A DNA stretch of 64,000 nucleotides from Bactericera cockerelli (taxonomy: Eukaryota; Arthropoda; Insecta; Hemiptera; Triozidae), in the NCBI GenBank assembly GCA_024516035.1, contig CM044957.1, forward strand, positions 49,782,085 to 49,846,084. The letters run 5' to 3'. Both the position numbers and the translations under genes were made by a program. This document shows, piece by piece, positions 23,201-33,745 of the stretch; the stretch's first letter is position 1; each line of letters begins with the position of its first letter. Below the pieces are notes generated by a model. It worked only from the letters and a program-made list of their open reading frames with translations, was not told where the DNA came from and made no database searches.

Positions 23201-26200
23201 CAATAAGTCGGGGTAATTAGCCTCTTAGAAAGATATTCAGGGGTTTCCAAGCTTTACTGCATACACAAAGTTAGACGCCATTTGCAAACAGTTAATATTA
23301 AAAAAAAAAAAAAAAAAAAATTGCACCAATGTATTTCTTATTTAAAGACCTTTTCAAAAATGTATCGCAAGATGGGGGTTCGTATTTAAAAAAATGAAGT
23401 TGGCCCCCCGGGCCCCGACATGGGGCCGGTAACAAAAATCGACCCCACTCTAAAAGAAGGTCTTATTAGTCCGGTTTAACGTACAAAATTTTAATTCGAT
23501 CGAAGAAGCCATTCGAAAGTTATTCAGGGGTTTCCAGACTTTTGCCCCACCCTGTATATAAAAAATTATACATAAAAAAAATATAAATTAATTTTAATCC
23601 TTTTTTTAACATGTTTGTATATATTTTTTATTTATTTATTATTATTTATTAAGCTTCTTTTTTATACTATTATTGAAATATCTAGATAGGGAACTCCAAG
23701 GGTTGGGTGGAAGAGATTGCCATAGGCAATAACCCCGCCCTTTAGTTAGGACTTATGTTTTTATATATTTTCTATTCTTTTTCATTTTATTGTATTTATA
23801 TTGTTTCCATTTTTTTTTTTCATTGATAAAATAACTATTTATATCCACAAACTGAGTCATTCATCGCAGTTTCTACACCCACACTAAGAAAATCAACCTG
23901 CCTCTATCACTTGTACATGAAATGCAAAAAGCTGTCTTGCTCGAAAATTGTCGCCTGCTCAGAAAATTCCTGTCCCACTCATCATAATATCAACATCTCC
24001 TTATCAACACTTTAATACTGCTATGTTTGCTACTGCTAGCCCATAGAATAATCTTTATTACCATAATATTGTTATGAGTTGCGATTCCGCCTCTGGTTTT
24101 CAAATTAACAATTCAGCATTCAGTTTGAAGCAAACAAAATTAGCTAAATAATCAAATCTATTATTTAGCACCCATGAGAACCAAAGTATGAGAACCAAAG
24201 TAGAGATAGATGGATCAGCAGTACTTGTGAACCAATCGAATTAATAGTTGTCATAAATGATCCAATTAAACATAACTCCAAAACTCACGTGAGTAAATTC
24301 TATTGTTCAATTCGTGAAATTCAGTCAGCAAAACAGTATTAGCCAATCGTAACCAAAAGTTATCATAAACAACCAATCAGAGTTATATTCCAAAACTCAC
24401 GTGAGTTATGATCCCACTGATCCAACTGGAGTGCGGAAAGCTCGTCAGTTGTCCTAGAGTAGCCAAAGTATCAAGTAATATTTGTGAATTGTTAAATTGT
24501 AATTCTTAAGTTCTAAAGTAATAAAGTATAAGTAGTTATTAATTTATATCTTATCTAAGCTGTTACATTTCTTTTCGTTTTGGTAGATTTAATATTTTAT
24601 TAGTGGATCCAGAGCTGCTAACACCCTTTCCATAGAGAAAGCTAGCAACCTGTCCCAGTTTCGGTCATAATTCCCGAAACAATATCTATAAATATGAGAA
24701 ATAAAACCTAAATAACAATAATAACCTCTCGAGCAGGTTGTTCATGCTGCGGAAGATGCCCTCTATGACCTTGCCCATCTGGTAGAAGCGGGCCCCTCCC
24801 GTGGACCTCTTGCTCTTCACCCCCTCCAGCGTGACCGCTTCTATTCCGAACCTGCAAAACATAAAAAAAAGTGTGTTATTAAAAAAAAGTTATCATATTT
24901 GTGTTAATCACTTTCGTGATATCACAACTAATCAAACTCGCTTTACTAAATCTACGCTGAAACCGGGACTTGAACCACCGACCTCCAGGTTATAAGTCCG
25001 CCGCCTTATCTATCAAGCTACTGAGGTCGGTCGGTGTCTTTGTGTTATTATATCACATTTTACTTCCGAGAAATTTGTAATAATCGGAAGTATTTTTCTT
25101 TCTTCTAAAAGACATAGCAGAGAGTCTCTCATAAGAGTTGGGTGGAAGAGATTGCCGGGGGCAATTACCCCGCTCTTTAGTTAATAATAATAACACTCTC
25201 TAGTGGAAGGTAACCACCGGGCGAGGTTAATGCTCAAATCATTTTCTACCACCTTACCCACAGAGTCTTATTATTATGTGGTCACAAACTCAAATAAATG
25301 AGGAAAAATTCATGCACTGGGTGGGATACGAACCAACGGATCCCTCCGCTACCTAGATCACCAAACTAGCGCGTTCACCACTTGACTAACAGTGTACGTT
25401 CTGTGTACAGTGCAAGTTCACACTGTTGAGTTCTCTCTCAGCCAATTTCCTAAGGAGATACACGATCCTCCTCAATCTTACCTATGGAACAAGCCGTGGT
25501 TACCATTGGGAACTCCTGTGGCTTGTGTGCTGACCATGGAGAGCAGAGTCGTCAGCCTTTGTAGATACAAGTCCATGGGTTTCCTCAGAGTCTGAGAATT
25601 GTTCAAGAGGAAATTCAACTAGAGAAAAGTCAGTAAAAAATATACAAAGTTATCATTGTGATTGAGAACAAGTGCGTGGCCAGGAGGGGTGGTGGTCATA
25701 CTTAATATTTTTAAGTAATATTATAAATACAAATTTATAATTTAAATACAAGAAAATGTTCTATTCTATTATATACTTAATATTTTTAACTAATATTCAA
25801 CCTGTTTCTTTTTTCAAGTCTTTGAAATAGTTCGAGTATCAAGCGAAACACTAAGGATTTTTGTGCTCTGTACTTGGGTGTTCGGGGTCCACTCATACCT
25901 CTTGAGGAAAAATAAGTAGCTGCTTTAATGTTACCAGCGACCAGTGGAGGAATTATAGGAAAAAATAAGATATTAGGATAGTAAAAATACGGAAAAGTCC
26001 TATAATTCTGCGCTACCCGCTAAAAATTGTGATATAATAACACAAAGAAATACATTATTATTATTCTAAACATCTGACCAAAAATGAAATATTAACAGCA
26101 GTGTATGTTTGCACACTCAAATAATTTTAAAAAAACACAATACTTCCGATTCCTAATATTAGAAATTTCTCGGAAGTAAAATGAAATATTAACAGCTACC

Positions 26201-29200
26201 TTGGCTTGTACTTGATGGAACGTATGCTTGACTCCTTCCTTCCCACACAGACGATGAATGAGGTTCACCAAGTCCAAGTTAGGCAGCTGCCCATTTAGAC
26301 CAGACACCTTGACGTCAATATAATCTATACGATGAGACTGAATCTCAAGTGTAATGGCTGCTTGTACTGCGCCTCCTGTGAAAAGCAGGAAAGATTTGAT
26401 TTTTACTCTGGGCGGGGGTTCTACCCTACATTCACTATGGATCGTGCCAACTACCCACATTAACCTCACCGAGGCTGGGTTGGGCCGGAAATGCCAGGCT
26501 CACGTATTTTTTTACTTTAAAGGAAACAGATTTTTTTGTGAGAAAATTCAAAAATTCTGCCCAACCCGGGAATCGAACTCAACATCTCTGGACCACGGGT
26601 AGTAGTTACTTCCGTTACGTCACGGTGGCAGACGTTTCCACCTGCTCAACTTAACCTTGCCCAGCCTGAGTGGGGCTTCGAAAAGTCAAAATCACGAGGG
26701 TTCGAATTTGAATGGTCACCCGTCCAAGTTCTAGTCTTGCTGGACATTGCTTGAGACTGGTGTATAGACCATGCCATAGACGCTGGCTTCAAAAGATACT
26801 GTAAGGACAACTTACAGTATTTAGCGCACGATTAGCTCAGTGGTTAAGCACTCGCTTGCCATGCGGAAGGTCCCGGGTTCGATCCCCCGTGCCGACAAAA
26901 AATTGTATTCTTAATTTGGTTACAATTGTTTGAAAGGGATACCTTCCGGTGCGCTCGTGTTGACCGAGCACCTAAATGGGAAGTATTGTGTCACTTCTCG
27001 CCCATCAGAGGGGAGGCATACTACGGGATGGGCAGGCTACAACACAGACCACAAGCGTTTACAGTAGCTCCTGTTTCATGGATACAAAATAAAAAAGGCT
27101 GTGAAACACTCATATTTAAAAAATAAAATAAAAAAAAACTTGTGATTTACCTCTAGCTTCGAGATCGCCGCTTTCCAGCACGCCTGTCATGCCACAGGAT
27201 GCGCCATGGTAAGCCTCCAGCCATGCCTGCACTCCTAGCTGCTCATGCTCTGAGATGAGAAGGATAATATCCTTGGCCCAGTATCTTTGACCTGCAAACA
27301 TTGTAATAGGAATGTAATGGAAAAAAGTCCTGTATAAAATTAACTTCTCTTAAAAGCATCCGTGTTGAAAAACAACAATGACAATATCAATGTCTGTCAC
27401 AACTTCACAAGTAGTCATAACTATTATGTTGCTGAGAAAAATTCATAATAATTATTTCAAGAGCATTTCATGAGAATACTCACGCCTAAAGAACTTGAGC
27501 ATGGACATAGCAAGAGCTAGGCCAGGCAGTGTGGAGGGATAGAATACTCACGCCTGAAGAAATTGAGCATGGACATAGCAAGAGCTATCATGAGAATACT
27601 CACGCCTGAAGAACTTGAGCATGGACATAGCAAGAGCTATCATGAGAATACTTACGCCTAAAGAACTTGAGCAGGGACATAGCAAGAGCTATCATGAGAA
27701 TACTTACGCCTAAAGAACTTGAGCATGGACATAGCAAGAGCTATCATGAGAATACTCAAGCCTAAAGAACTTGAGCATGGACATAGCAAGAGCTAGGCCA
27801 GGCAGGGTGGAGGGATAGAATACTCACGCCTAAAGAACTTGAGCATGGACATAGCAAGAGCTAGGCCAGGCAGGGTGGAGGGATAGAATACTCACGCCTA
27901 AAGAACTTGAGCATGGACATAGCAAGAGCTAGGCCAGGCAGGGTGGAGGGATAGAATACTCACGCCTAAAGAACTTGAGCATGGACATAGCAAGAGCTAT
28001 CATGAGAATACTCACGCCTAAAGAACTTGAGCATGGACATAGCAAGAGCTAGGCCAGGCAGTGTGGAGGGATAGAATACTCACGCCTGAAGAACTTGAGC
28101 ATGGACATAGCAAGGGCTAGGCCAGGCAGGGTGGAGGGATAGAATACTCACGCCTAAAGAACTTGAGCATGGACATAGCAAGAGCTAGGCCAGCCAGAGT
28201 GGAGGGGTAGAATACTTACGCCTAAAGAACTTGAGCATGGACATAGCAAGAGCTATCATGAGAATACTCACGCCTGAAGAACTTGAGCATGGACATAGCA
28301 AGAGCTAGGCCAGCCAGAGTGGAGGGGTAGAATACTTACGCCTAAAGAACTTGAGCATGGACATAGCAAGAGCTATCATGAGAATACTCACGCCTGAAGA
28401 ACTTGAGCATGGACATAGCAAGAGCTAGGCCAGCCAGAGTGGAGGGGTAGAATACTTACGCCTAAAGAACTTGAGCAGGGACATAGCAAGAGCTATCATG
28501 AGAATACTCACGCCTAAAGAACTTGAGCATGGACATAGCAAGAGCTAGGCCAGGCAGTGTGGAGGGATAGAATACTCACGCCTGAAGAACTTGAGCATGG
28601 ACATAGCAAGAGCTATCATGAGAATACTTACGCCTAAAGAACTTGAGCATGGACATAGCAAGAGCTATCATGAGAATACTCACGCCTAAAGAACTTGAGC
28701 ATGGACATAGCAAGAGCTAGGCCAGGCAGGGTGGAGGGATAGAATACTCACGCCTAAAGGACTAAAGAATACTCACGCCTAAAGGACGCCTAATTCATAA
28801 CAAGGACTTTGCAACCTACTGACGACCCTGATCCTTTCCTTTTACTCTTCAAATCCCTTGTCCTCTCCAAATTAACATATGCATCTGTAGTCTGGATGCC
28901 TCGTTCACAGGAAAAAGTCTCTTCGGTGGAATCGGTTCAAGCTGCTTTCTGCAGACGACTGTTTTATAAACTAAACGGCTTTTACCCCGTCTATCCAGAA
29001 GCCATCTCTTACAGAGATCTGCGAGAGCACTTGTGTTTGCCATCCATTGAGTCCAAACATAAAATAATCTTACTTACTTTTCTTTATAAAATCATCAACA
29101 ATATGATAGACTCAATGGATCTGGCCAGTGGCGTGTGTTATCGTGTTCCCTGTATGAGAACAAGAGATTCTAATAACTCCACTTTTTTCGCCGCCCCCAC

Positions 29201-32183
29201 TCTTTCCCAGCCTTTATCGCCTATCATCAGAGCTCAAACACTATTTAACGAGCACCATAAAACTTTAGACCTTTCTTCTAACTTGAACTGTTTTACAAAA
29301 TTAATTGAAACTTTATTTTTAGCCTTAGACACTTAATTTTAAGCACTTAGTTTATACGTATTATATTGTAAATTGTGAAAAATGTCATTGAAAAGATATC
29401 ACAATAAAACTTATTTGATTTGATTTGATTTGATTGATTTAAAGAACTTGAGCATGGACATAGCAAGAGCTAGGCCAGGCAGTGTGGAGGGATAGAATAC
29501 TCACGCCTAAAGAACTTGAGCATGGACATAGCAAGAGCTATCATGAGAATACTCACGCCTAAAGAACTTGAGCATGGACATAGCAAGAGCTAGGCCAGGC
29601 AGTGTGGAGGGATAGAATACTCACGCCTAAAGAACTTGAGCATGGACATAGCAAGAGCTATCATGAGAATACTCACGCCTAAAGAACTTGAGCATGGACA
29701 TAGCAAGAGCTAGGCCAGGCAGTGTGGAGGGGTAGAATACTCATGCCTAAAGAACTTGAGCATGGACATAGCAAGAGCTATCATGAGAATACTCACGCCT
29801 AAAGAACTTGAGCATGGACATAGCAAGAGCTATCATGAGAATACTCACGCCTAAAGAACTTGAGCATGGACATAGCAAGAGCTATCATGAGAATACTCAC
29901 GCCTTAAGAACTTGAGCATGGACATAGCAAGAGCTATCATGAGAATACTCACGCCTAAAGAACTTGAGCATGGACATAGCAAGAGCTATCATGAGAATAC
30001 TCACGCCTGAAGAACTTGAGCATGGACATAGCAAGAGCTAGGCCAGGCAGTGTGGAGGGGTAGAATACTCACGCCTAAAGAACTTGAGCATGGACATAGC
30101 AAGAGCTATCATGAGAATACTCACGCCTAAAGAACTTGAGCATGGACATAGCAAGAGCTATCATGAGAATACTCACGCCTAAAGAACTTGAGCATGGACA
30201 TAGCAAGAGCTATCATGAGAATACTCACGCCTAAAGAACTTGAGCATGGACATAGCAAGAGCTATCATGAGAATACTCACGCCTAAAGAACTTGAGCATG
30301 GACATAGCAAGAGCTAGGCCAGGCAGTGTGGAGGGGTAGAATACTCACGCCTAAAGAACTTGAGCATGGACATAGCAAGAGCTAGGCCAGGCAGTGTGGA
30401 GGGGTAGAATACTCACGCCTAAAGAACTTGAGCATGGACATAGCAAGAGCTAGGCCAGGCAGGGTGGAGGGGTAGAATAATCACGCCTAAAGAACTTGAG
30501 CATGGACATAGCAAGAGCTATCATGAGAATACTCACGCCTGAAGAACTTGAGCATGGACATAGCAAGGGCTAGGCCAGGCAGTGTGGAGGGGTAGAATAC
30601 TCACGCCTAAAGAACTTGAGCATGGACATAGCAAGGGCCAGGCCAGGCAGTGTGGAGGGATAGAATACTCACGCCTAAAGAACTTGAGCATGGACATAGC
30701 AAGGGCTAGGCCAGGCAGGGTGGAGGGATAGAATACTCACGCCTGAAGAACTTGAGCATGGACATAGCAAGGGCTAGGCCAGGCAGTGTGGAGGGGTAGA
30801 ATACTCACGCCTAAAGAACTTGAGCATGGACATAGCAAGGGCTATCATGAGAATACTCACGCCTAAAGAACTTGAGCATGGACATAGCAAGAGCTAGGCC
30901 AGGCAGTGTGGAGGGGTAGAATACTCACGCCTAAAGAACTTGAGCATGGACATAGCAAGGGCCAGGCCAGGCAGGGTGGAGGGGTAGAATACTCACGCCT
31001 AAAGAACTTGAGCATGGACATAGCAAGGGCCAGGCCAGGCAGGGTGGAGGGGTAGAATACTCACGCCTAAAGAACTTGAGCATGGACATAGCAAGGGCTA
31101 GGCCAGGCAGTGTGGAGGGGTAGAATACTTACGCCTAAAGAACTTGAGCATGGACATAGCAAGAGCTATCATGAGAATACTCACGCCTGAAGAACTTGAG
31201 CATGGACATAGCAAGAAGAGCTAGGCCAGGCAATGTGGAGGGGTAGAATACTCACGCCTAAAGAACTTGAGCATGGACATAGCAAGGGCTAGGCCAGGCA
31301 GTGTGGAGGGGTAGAATACTTACGTTTAAAGCACTTGAGCATGGACATAGCAAGAGCTATCATGAGAATACTCACGCCTAAAGAACTTGAGCATGGACAT
31401 AGCAAGAGCTATCATGAGAATACTTACGCCTAAAGAACTTGAGCATGGACATAGCAAGAGCTATCATGAGAATACTCACGCCTAAAGAACTTGAGCATGG
31501 ACATAGCAAGGGCCAGGCCAGGCAGTGTGGAGGGATAGAATACTCACGCCTAAAGAAATTGAGCATGGACATAGCAAGAGCTATCATGAGAATACTCACG
31601 CCTAAAGAACTTGAGCATGGACATAGCAAGAGCTATCATGAGAATACTCACGCCTAAAGAACTTGAGCATGGACATAGCAAGAGCTAGGCTAGGCAGTGT
31701 GGAGGGATAGAATACTCACGCCTAAAGAACTTGAGCATGGACATAGCAAGAGCTAGGCCAGGCAGTGTGGAGGGATAGAATACTCACGCCTGAAGAACTT
31801 GAGCATGGACATAGCAAGGGCTAGGCCAGGCAGGGTGGAGGGATAGAATACTCACGCCTAAAGAACTTGAGCATGGACATAGCAAGAGCTAGGCCAGGCA
31901 GTGTGGAGGGGTAGAATACTCACGCCTAAAGAACTTGAGCATGGACATAGCAAGAGCTAGGCCAGGCAGGGTGGAGGGGTAGAATACTCACGCCTAAAGA
32001 ACTTGAGCATGGACATAGCAAGAGCTAGGCCAGGCAGGGTGGAGGGGTAGATGGACTGGAGGGACCGGTAGGGAATGTTCAGAACCAGCGCCTCCATGGA
32101 GGCTGTGCGAGGGGCACGCAGAATAGCATACACGTTGCGTCCAGTCATGTCCTGTGAAAGTAAAATGAAAATAATAGTCACTT

Positions 32184-32221
<38 letters not shown>

Positions 32222-33745
32222 TTTCACCACTAAAGTGGTTAAAATATTTAAAAAAATGAACAATTAATTACAAATTAGAGATAATGAACAATTAATTACA
32301 AATTAATTATACAGATGCAAATTACAAATTAATTATTACATATTTATACTACAGTCAATTATTGATACTGCCCATTTTTTATTTCGTACGCAACACCATT
32401 CTTCCATACAGCTATAAAAGGATTTGTTTTGGGATTCAAATTTTAAAAAATAAAAAAATTCATAGTAAAAATAAAACATAAACAATAGAGATTTTACATA
32501 CAATTACTCCTCCATTCCAGACAAGTTATTCCAGCAGTTGTTTTGTATGTGGTTAAAGTATAGAGCCAATTAGGATAAATTCATGCATTGGGTGGGATTC
32601 AAATCAATGGACCCCTATGCTACCTAGATAACCAGACTAGGGCTTTGACCATGAATCATTCACATAATTAGAAGACAAGGTGTGGTCACTTGTTGAATTC
32701 AATATTTTTTTTTTTTTAATTTTATAACTATTGATAAAATGGGTGGTCCAATTTGAAGTTGGACTTTACATCGTAAAATGGGTAAAGCTCAATTTTACAT
32801 GCTGTTTAAGAAACAAATGTAATCCTATAGTTACCGTTGGTTTCCCCAGCGGATAGTGGAGAGTAAAGTTATGGATGTATGCTTCCAGTCCCAACTGATT
32901 GAATCTAGCCATCAAATAGGGGATAGGCATTTGTCCATTTCCATTTTCCACTTCATTAGTCAGCTCAGACAGAAAGCTCTTTGCGATTTCATCTTCCGAG
33001 TAGTCTCCTTTCACTAAGCCAGGTAACAGGGCATTCTCAGAAAAATAAGTACCTGAAACATGAATGGATAGATGATATCAACAATAGACAGAAGAAGTGC
33101 AAAATTTTGAAATTTAAAATGTTTTGGAGAAAACAGGAAGACCTTTTTGAGAAACATCATTGAATAAAACATCTCTGATTTTTATCACATTTATTTTGCA
33201 ATTCAGTTGCCTTTTAATAAATACACTTCTACAATGTGATTTGCTGATGAGCAATATTCTTTATATCCACCAGAATCCACCTATCATTTTGTAACAGACA
33301 TTTTGATGCACTCTGTATACAAGACTCATCTAAGTGGACAATTTGATGGGATGAATATATTTATTTGTGTTATTATATCACAATTTTAGTGGGTCGCACA
33401 GAATTATAGCACCTTGGGCTATAATCCCATCACTGATCACTGCTTACATTAGAACAACAACTCATTTTTCCACACAAGGTAAAAGTGGGCCCCGAACATA
33501 CAACTACAGAGCAGAAAAAATCCTATCCCACTGGGGATTGATTCTAGGTCACCATGTGTGCAATGCCAACTTATTCAATTGGACGATTTTGAATTAAGAT
33601 TACCTATATTGATCTCATCATGTGCTAGCAATGCAAACCAGATCACTGCTACTATGTACAGGAGAAAAGATGTTTTATTGCTGTAATTGAGCAATGAATG
33701 TGTGAAGATGCCCTCTCCAGTATTTGGATCCGTGAGGAGTCCCAT
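17237..33745 (-). CDS. GPAA1: GPAA1, GPI-anchor transamidase subunit, 11 coding exons, complete (648 aa)
   Basis: GPAA1 is the ER-membrane subunit of the GPI transamidase complex that helps form the amide bond between a protein C-terminus and the GPI anchor; its lumenal part has an M28-peptidase-like fold. Exons are 33745-33604, 33052-32835, 32151-31992, 27291-27151, 26375-26200, 25618-25482, 24851-24726, 22593-22416, 20922-20714, 20121-19963 and 17537-17237, totalling 1947 nt with matching phases and ending in TGA. Family landmarks: start MGLLTDP, N-terminal membrane segment around residues 25-42, TYFSENALLPGL, NVYAILRAPR, RYWAKDIILLISEHEQLG, QAWLEAYHG, GAVQAAITLE, VSGLNGQLPNLDLVNL, NGNHGLFHRFGIEAVTL, FHQSYFFYLLPASDRFVSI, then several membrane segments from about residue 380 to the C-terminus. 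Human GPAA1 is 621 aa. An acceptor five bases before the ATG (33751-33752) indicates a 5' UTR intron. Exons 3, 8 and 10 have tandem or decayed copies of their 3' borders in the following introns, and exon 6 has an inverted copy. Confidence 0.93.
17548..18010. repeat. 150-bp tandem repeat (3 copies) next to the GPAA1 exon 11 acceptor
   Basis: TCGCCTTATTTATAC recurs at 17561, 17711, 17861 and 18011. The unit joins a SINE-C tail to a stretch like the end of SINE-E (GATAGGCACAGATTTCTATA). No exon sequence is included. Confidence 0.85.
18000..18165 (-). mobile_element. SINE family C, GPAA1 intron 10
   Basis: It runs from TATCGCCTTATTTATACTGC to TGTCCCGGCTGGGTTTCGAA. Confidence 0.68.
18325..18626 (-). 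mobile_element. SINE family D, GPAA1 intron 10
   Basis: It is a reverse full-length copy from the ATGAGTGTTTCACAGACTTT tail to the AATGAGCTATTCGTGCGC head. Confidence 0.75.
18780..18872 (-). mobile_element. SINE family A, head only
   Basis: GGGATCGAACCCAGATCACC and CACTCGGCCACGGTGACTA are a reverse-oriented head without its body. Confidence 0.6.
18891..18955 (-). repeat. Decayed copy of GPAA1 exon 10 end and donor
   Basis: It matches 19941-20008 (CACCATCCTTA-CTGTTCTG...GAAGGC), which is the end of exon 10 and its donor. In the copy the donor CAG|GTAAGG has become CAGTTAAGG. SINEs and other repeats now separate the two by about 1 kb. Confidence 0.7.
18957..19165 (+). mobile_element. SINE family B, full length, next to the inverted exon 6 copy
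   Basis: The head CACTGGTGGTGAAGTGGTTA, B box GGTTCGAATCCCACCC and tail CTCGCCTGGTGGTTAC end with ATT repeats. A further SINE-B tail lies at 19369-19428, on the other side of the exon copy. Confidence 0.8.
19175..19368 (+). repeat. Inverted copy of GPAA1 exon 6 and its 3' splice site
   Basis: About 195 bp, opposite in strand to 25522-25720. It includes the intron end, the acceptor TTTTCTCTAG and most of exon 6 (coding NFLLNNSQTLRKPMDLYLQR). Both sides are flanked by SINE-B 3' ends (GTGCATTAACCTCGCCTGGT type). It lies in GPAA1 intron 10, about 6.2 kb downstream of exon 6 in the transcript. Confidence 0.9.
20380..20640. mobile_element. Partial copy of the ACTTTCCTTATCC MITE family, GPAA1 intron 9
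   Basis: It contains the GTTTTCAGCCATTGGTCCGT phrase and the following GATATCTCGAGAACGGTAAG stretch seen in the intergenic copies. Both termini are missing. Confidence 0.5.
21405..21600 (-). repeat. Repeat H copy, GPAA1 intron 8
   Basis: The reverse copy ends in AATGCCTTAGGCATTATCTG and CACTTAACCCCGG, just before the exon 8 donor array. Confidence 0.6.
21637..22416 (-). repeat. Splice-donor minisatellite from GPAA1 exon 8 (10 copies, 86-bp unit)
   Basis: Copies start at 21637, 21723, 21809, 21895, 21981, 22067, 22153, 22239, 22325 and 22411, an exact 86-bp period. Each has the exon 8 tail (coding ARYSAVMLSEQGAQ) and donor CAG|GTGAGTGC. The copy at 22325 has its donor GT changed (CTAACC on plus). 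The true exon border is 22416. Confidence 0.93.
22595..22805 (-). mobile_element. SINE family C, full length, GPAA1 intron 7
   Basis: The complete reverse copy runs from the AATAATAATATCGCC tail to the CACTGAGCTACCGGGACA head. Its tail end lies about 2 bases from the exon 8 acceptor. Confidence 0.78.
22836..23554. mobile_element. Fold-back Tc1/mariner-type MITE, almost entirely palindromic, GPAA1 intron 7
   Basis: The ends are CAGGGTGGGGCAAAAGTC and its complement, flanked by TA on each side. The whole 719 bp folds on itself: the left arm 22836-23180 matches the reverse complement of about 23205-23554, including the 20-mer TCTGGAAACCCCTGAATAAC near each end, with a short unpaired centre. The TA target and CAGGGTG start are typical of mariner-derived MITEs. 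In the GPAA1 pre-mRNA it would form a hairpin of roughly 340 bp. Confidence 0.82.
23840..24060 (+). mobile_element. Related LINE C-terminal fragment, GPAA1 intron 7
   Basis: It is closely similar to the reverse complement of 59400-59560 (shared CTATCACTTGTACATGAAAT-type sequence and the CCTGTCCCACTCAT end). It has lost its open frame. Confidence 0.5.
24888..25035 (-). mobile_element. SINE family F, GPAA1 intron 6
   Basis: The copy is complete, from TTATCATATTTGTGTTAATC to ATCAAGCTACTGAGGTCGG. Confidence 0.7.
25199..25395 (-). mobile_element. SINE family B beside GPAA1 exon 6
   Basis: The reverse-oriented copy runs GGTAACCACCGGGCGAGG to CAAACTAGCGCGTTCACC. It lies about 90 bases downstream of exon 6 in the transcript. 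Confidence 0.75.
25860..26056 (+). mobile_element. SINE family A, head missing
   Basis: It starts within the TGCTCTGTACTTGGGTGTTC body and runs to the CTGCGCTACCCGCTAAAAAT tail; the tRNA head is lost. Confidence 0.65.
26395..26632 (-). mobile_element. SINE family E, GPAA1 intron 4
   Basis: The reverse copy has the shared body (ACATTAACCTCACCGAGGCT) and the tRNA head at about 26560-26632. Confidence 0.7.
26636..26800 (-). mobile_element. 5S-derived SINE, decayed
   Basis: CTTAACCTTGCCCAGCCTGA (body) and GCTGGACATTGCTTGAGACT (5S-like) are present, adjacent to a family E copy of the same orientation. Confidence 0.5.
26820..27118 (+). mobile_element. SINE family D, GPAA1 intron 4
   Basis: The head GCGCACGATTAGCTCAGTGG, B box GGGTTCGATCCCCCG and full body and tail are present. 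Confidence 0.78.
27470..32045 (-). repeat. Splice-donor minisatellite from GPAA1 exon 3 (about 65 copies, 52- and 68-bp units)
   Basis: Each unit carries the last part of exon 3 (LAMSMLKFFRR coding) plus its donor AGGC|GTGAGTATTC. The 68-bp unit contains about 52 bp of exon and 16 bp of intron. The 52-bp unit lacks the GGCCAGGCAGTGTGGAGGG part and has TCATGA instead. The authentic exon 3 is the right-hand end (31992-32151), and the array fills the following intron, interrupted by a LINE fragment at 28790-29440. Neither unit length is a multiple of three. Units differ by scattered substitutions, which argues against simple assembly stutter. Confidence 0.93.
28790..29440 (+). mobile_element. 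5'-truncated LINE (CR1/Jockey-type RT C-terminus) inside the GPAA1 minisatellite
   Basis: The open frame 28809-29336 (175 codons) holds the C-terminal part of a non-LTR reverse transcriptase (LVLSKLTYASVVWMPRSQEK, ESVQAAFCRRLFYKLNGF, SYRDLREHLCLPSIE). It is followed by an AATAAA-containing tail and a short TTTGA-type repeat at 29408-29440. Both sides are splice-donor minisatellite, so it inserted after the array had expanded. Confidence 0.8.
32575..32665 (-). mobile_element. SINE family B fragment, GPAA1 intron 2
   Basis: TGCATTGGGTGGGATTCAAA and GCTACCTAGATAACCAGACT are a decayed reverse-oriented head. Confidence 0.55.
33362..33590 (-). mobile_element. SINE family A, GPAA1 intron 1
   Basis: The reverse-oriented tail (TTATTATATCACAATTTTAG) and head (GGTCACCATGTGTGCAATGC) are degenerate. 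Confidence 0.65.

Noticed and set aside
25392..25595. Plus-strand frame opposite GPAA1 exon 6
   Set aside because: Antisense shadow of a confirmed exon.
31378..31657. Short frames within the GPAA1 exon 3 array
   Set aside because: Shadows of repeated exon 3 ends, not independent genes.
27470..32045. CRISPR-like array
   Set aside because: Units are contiguous tandem repeats without unique spacers, in a eukaryotic intron, and derived from an exon border.
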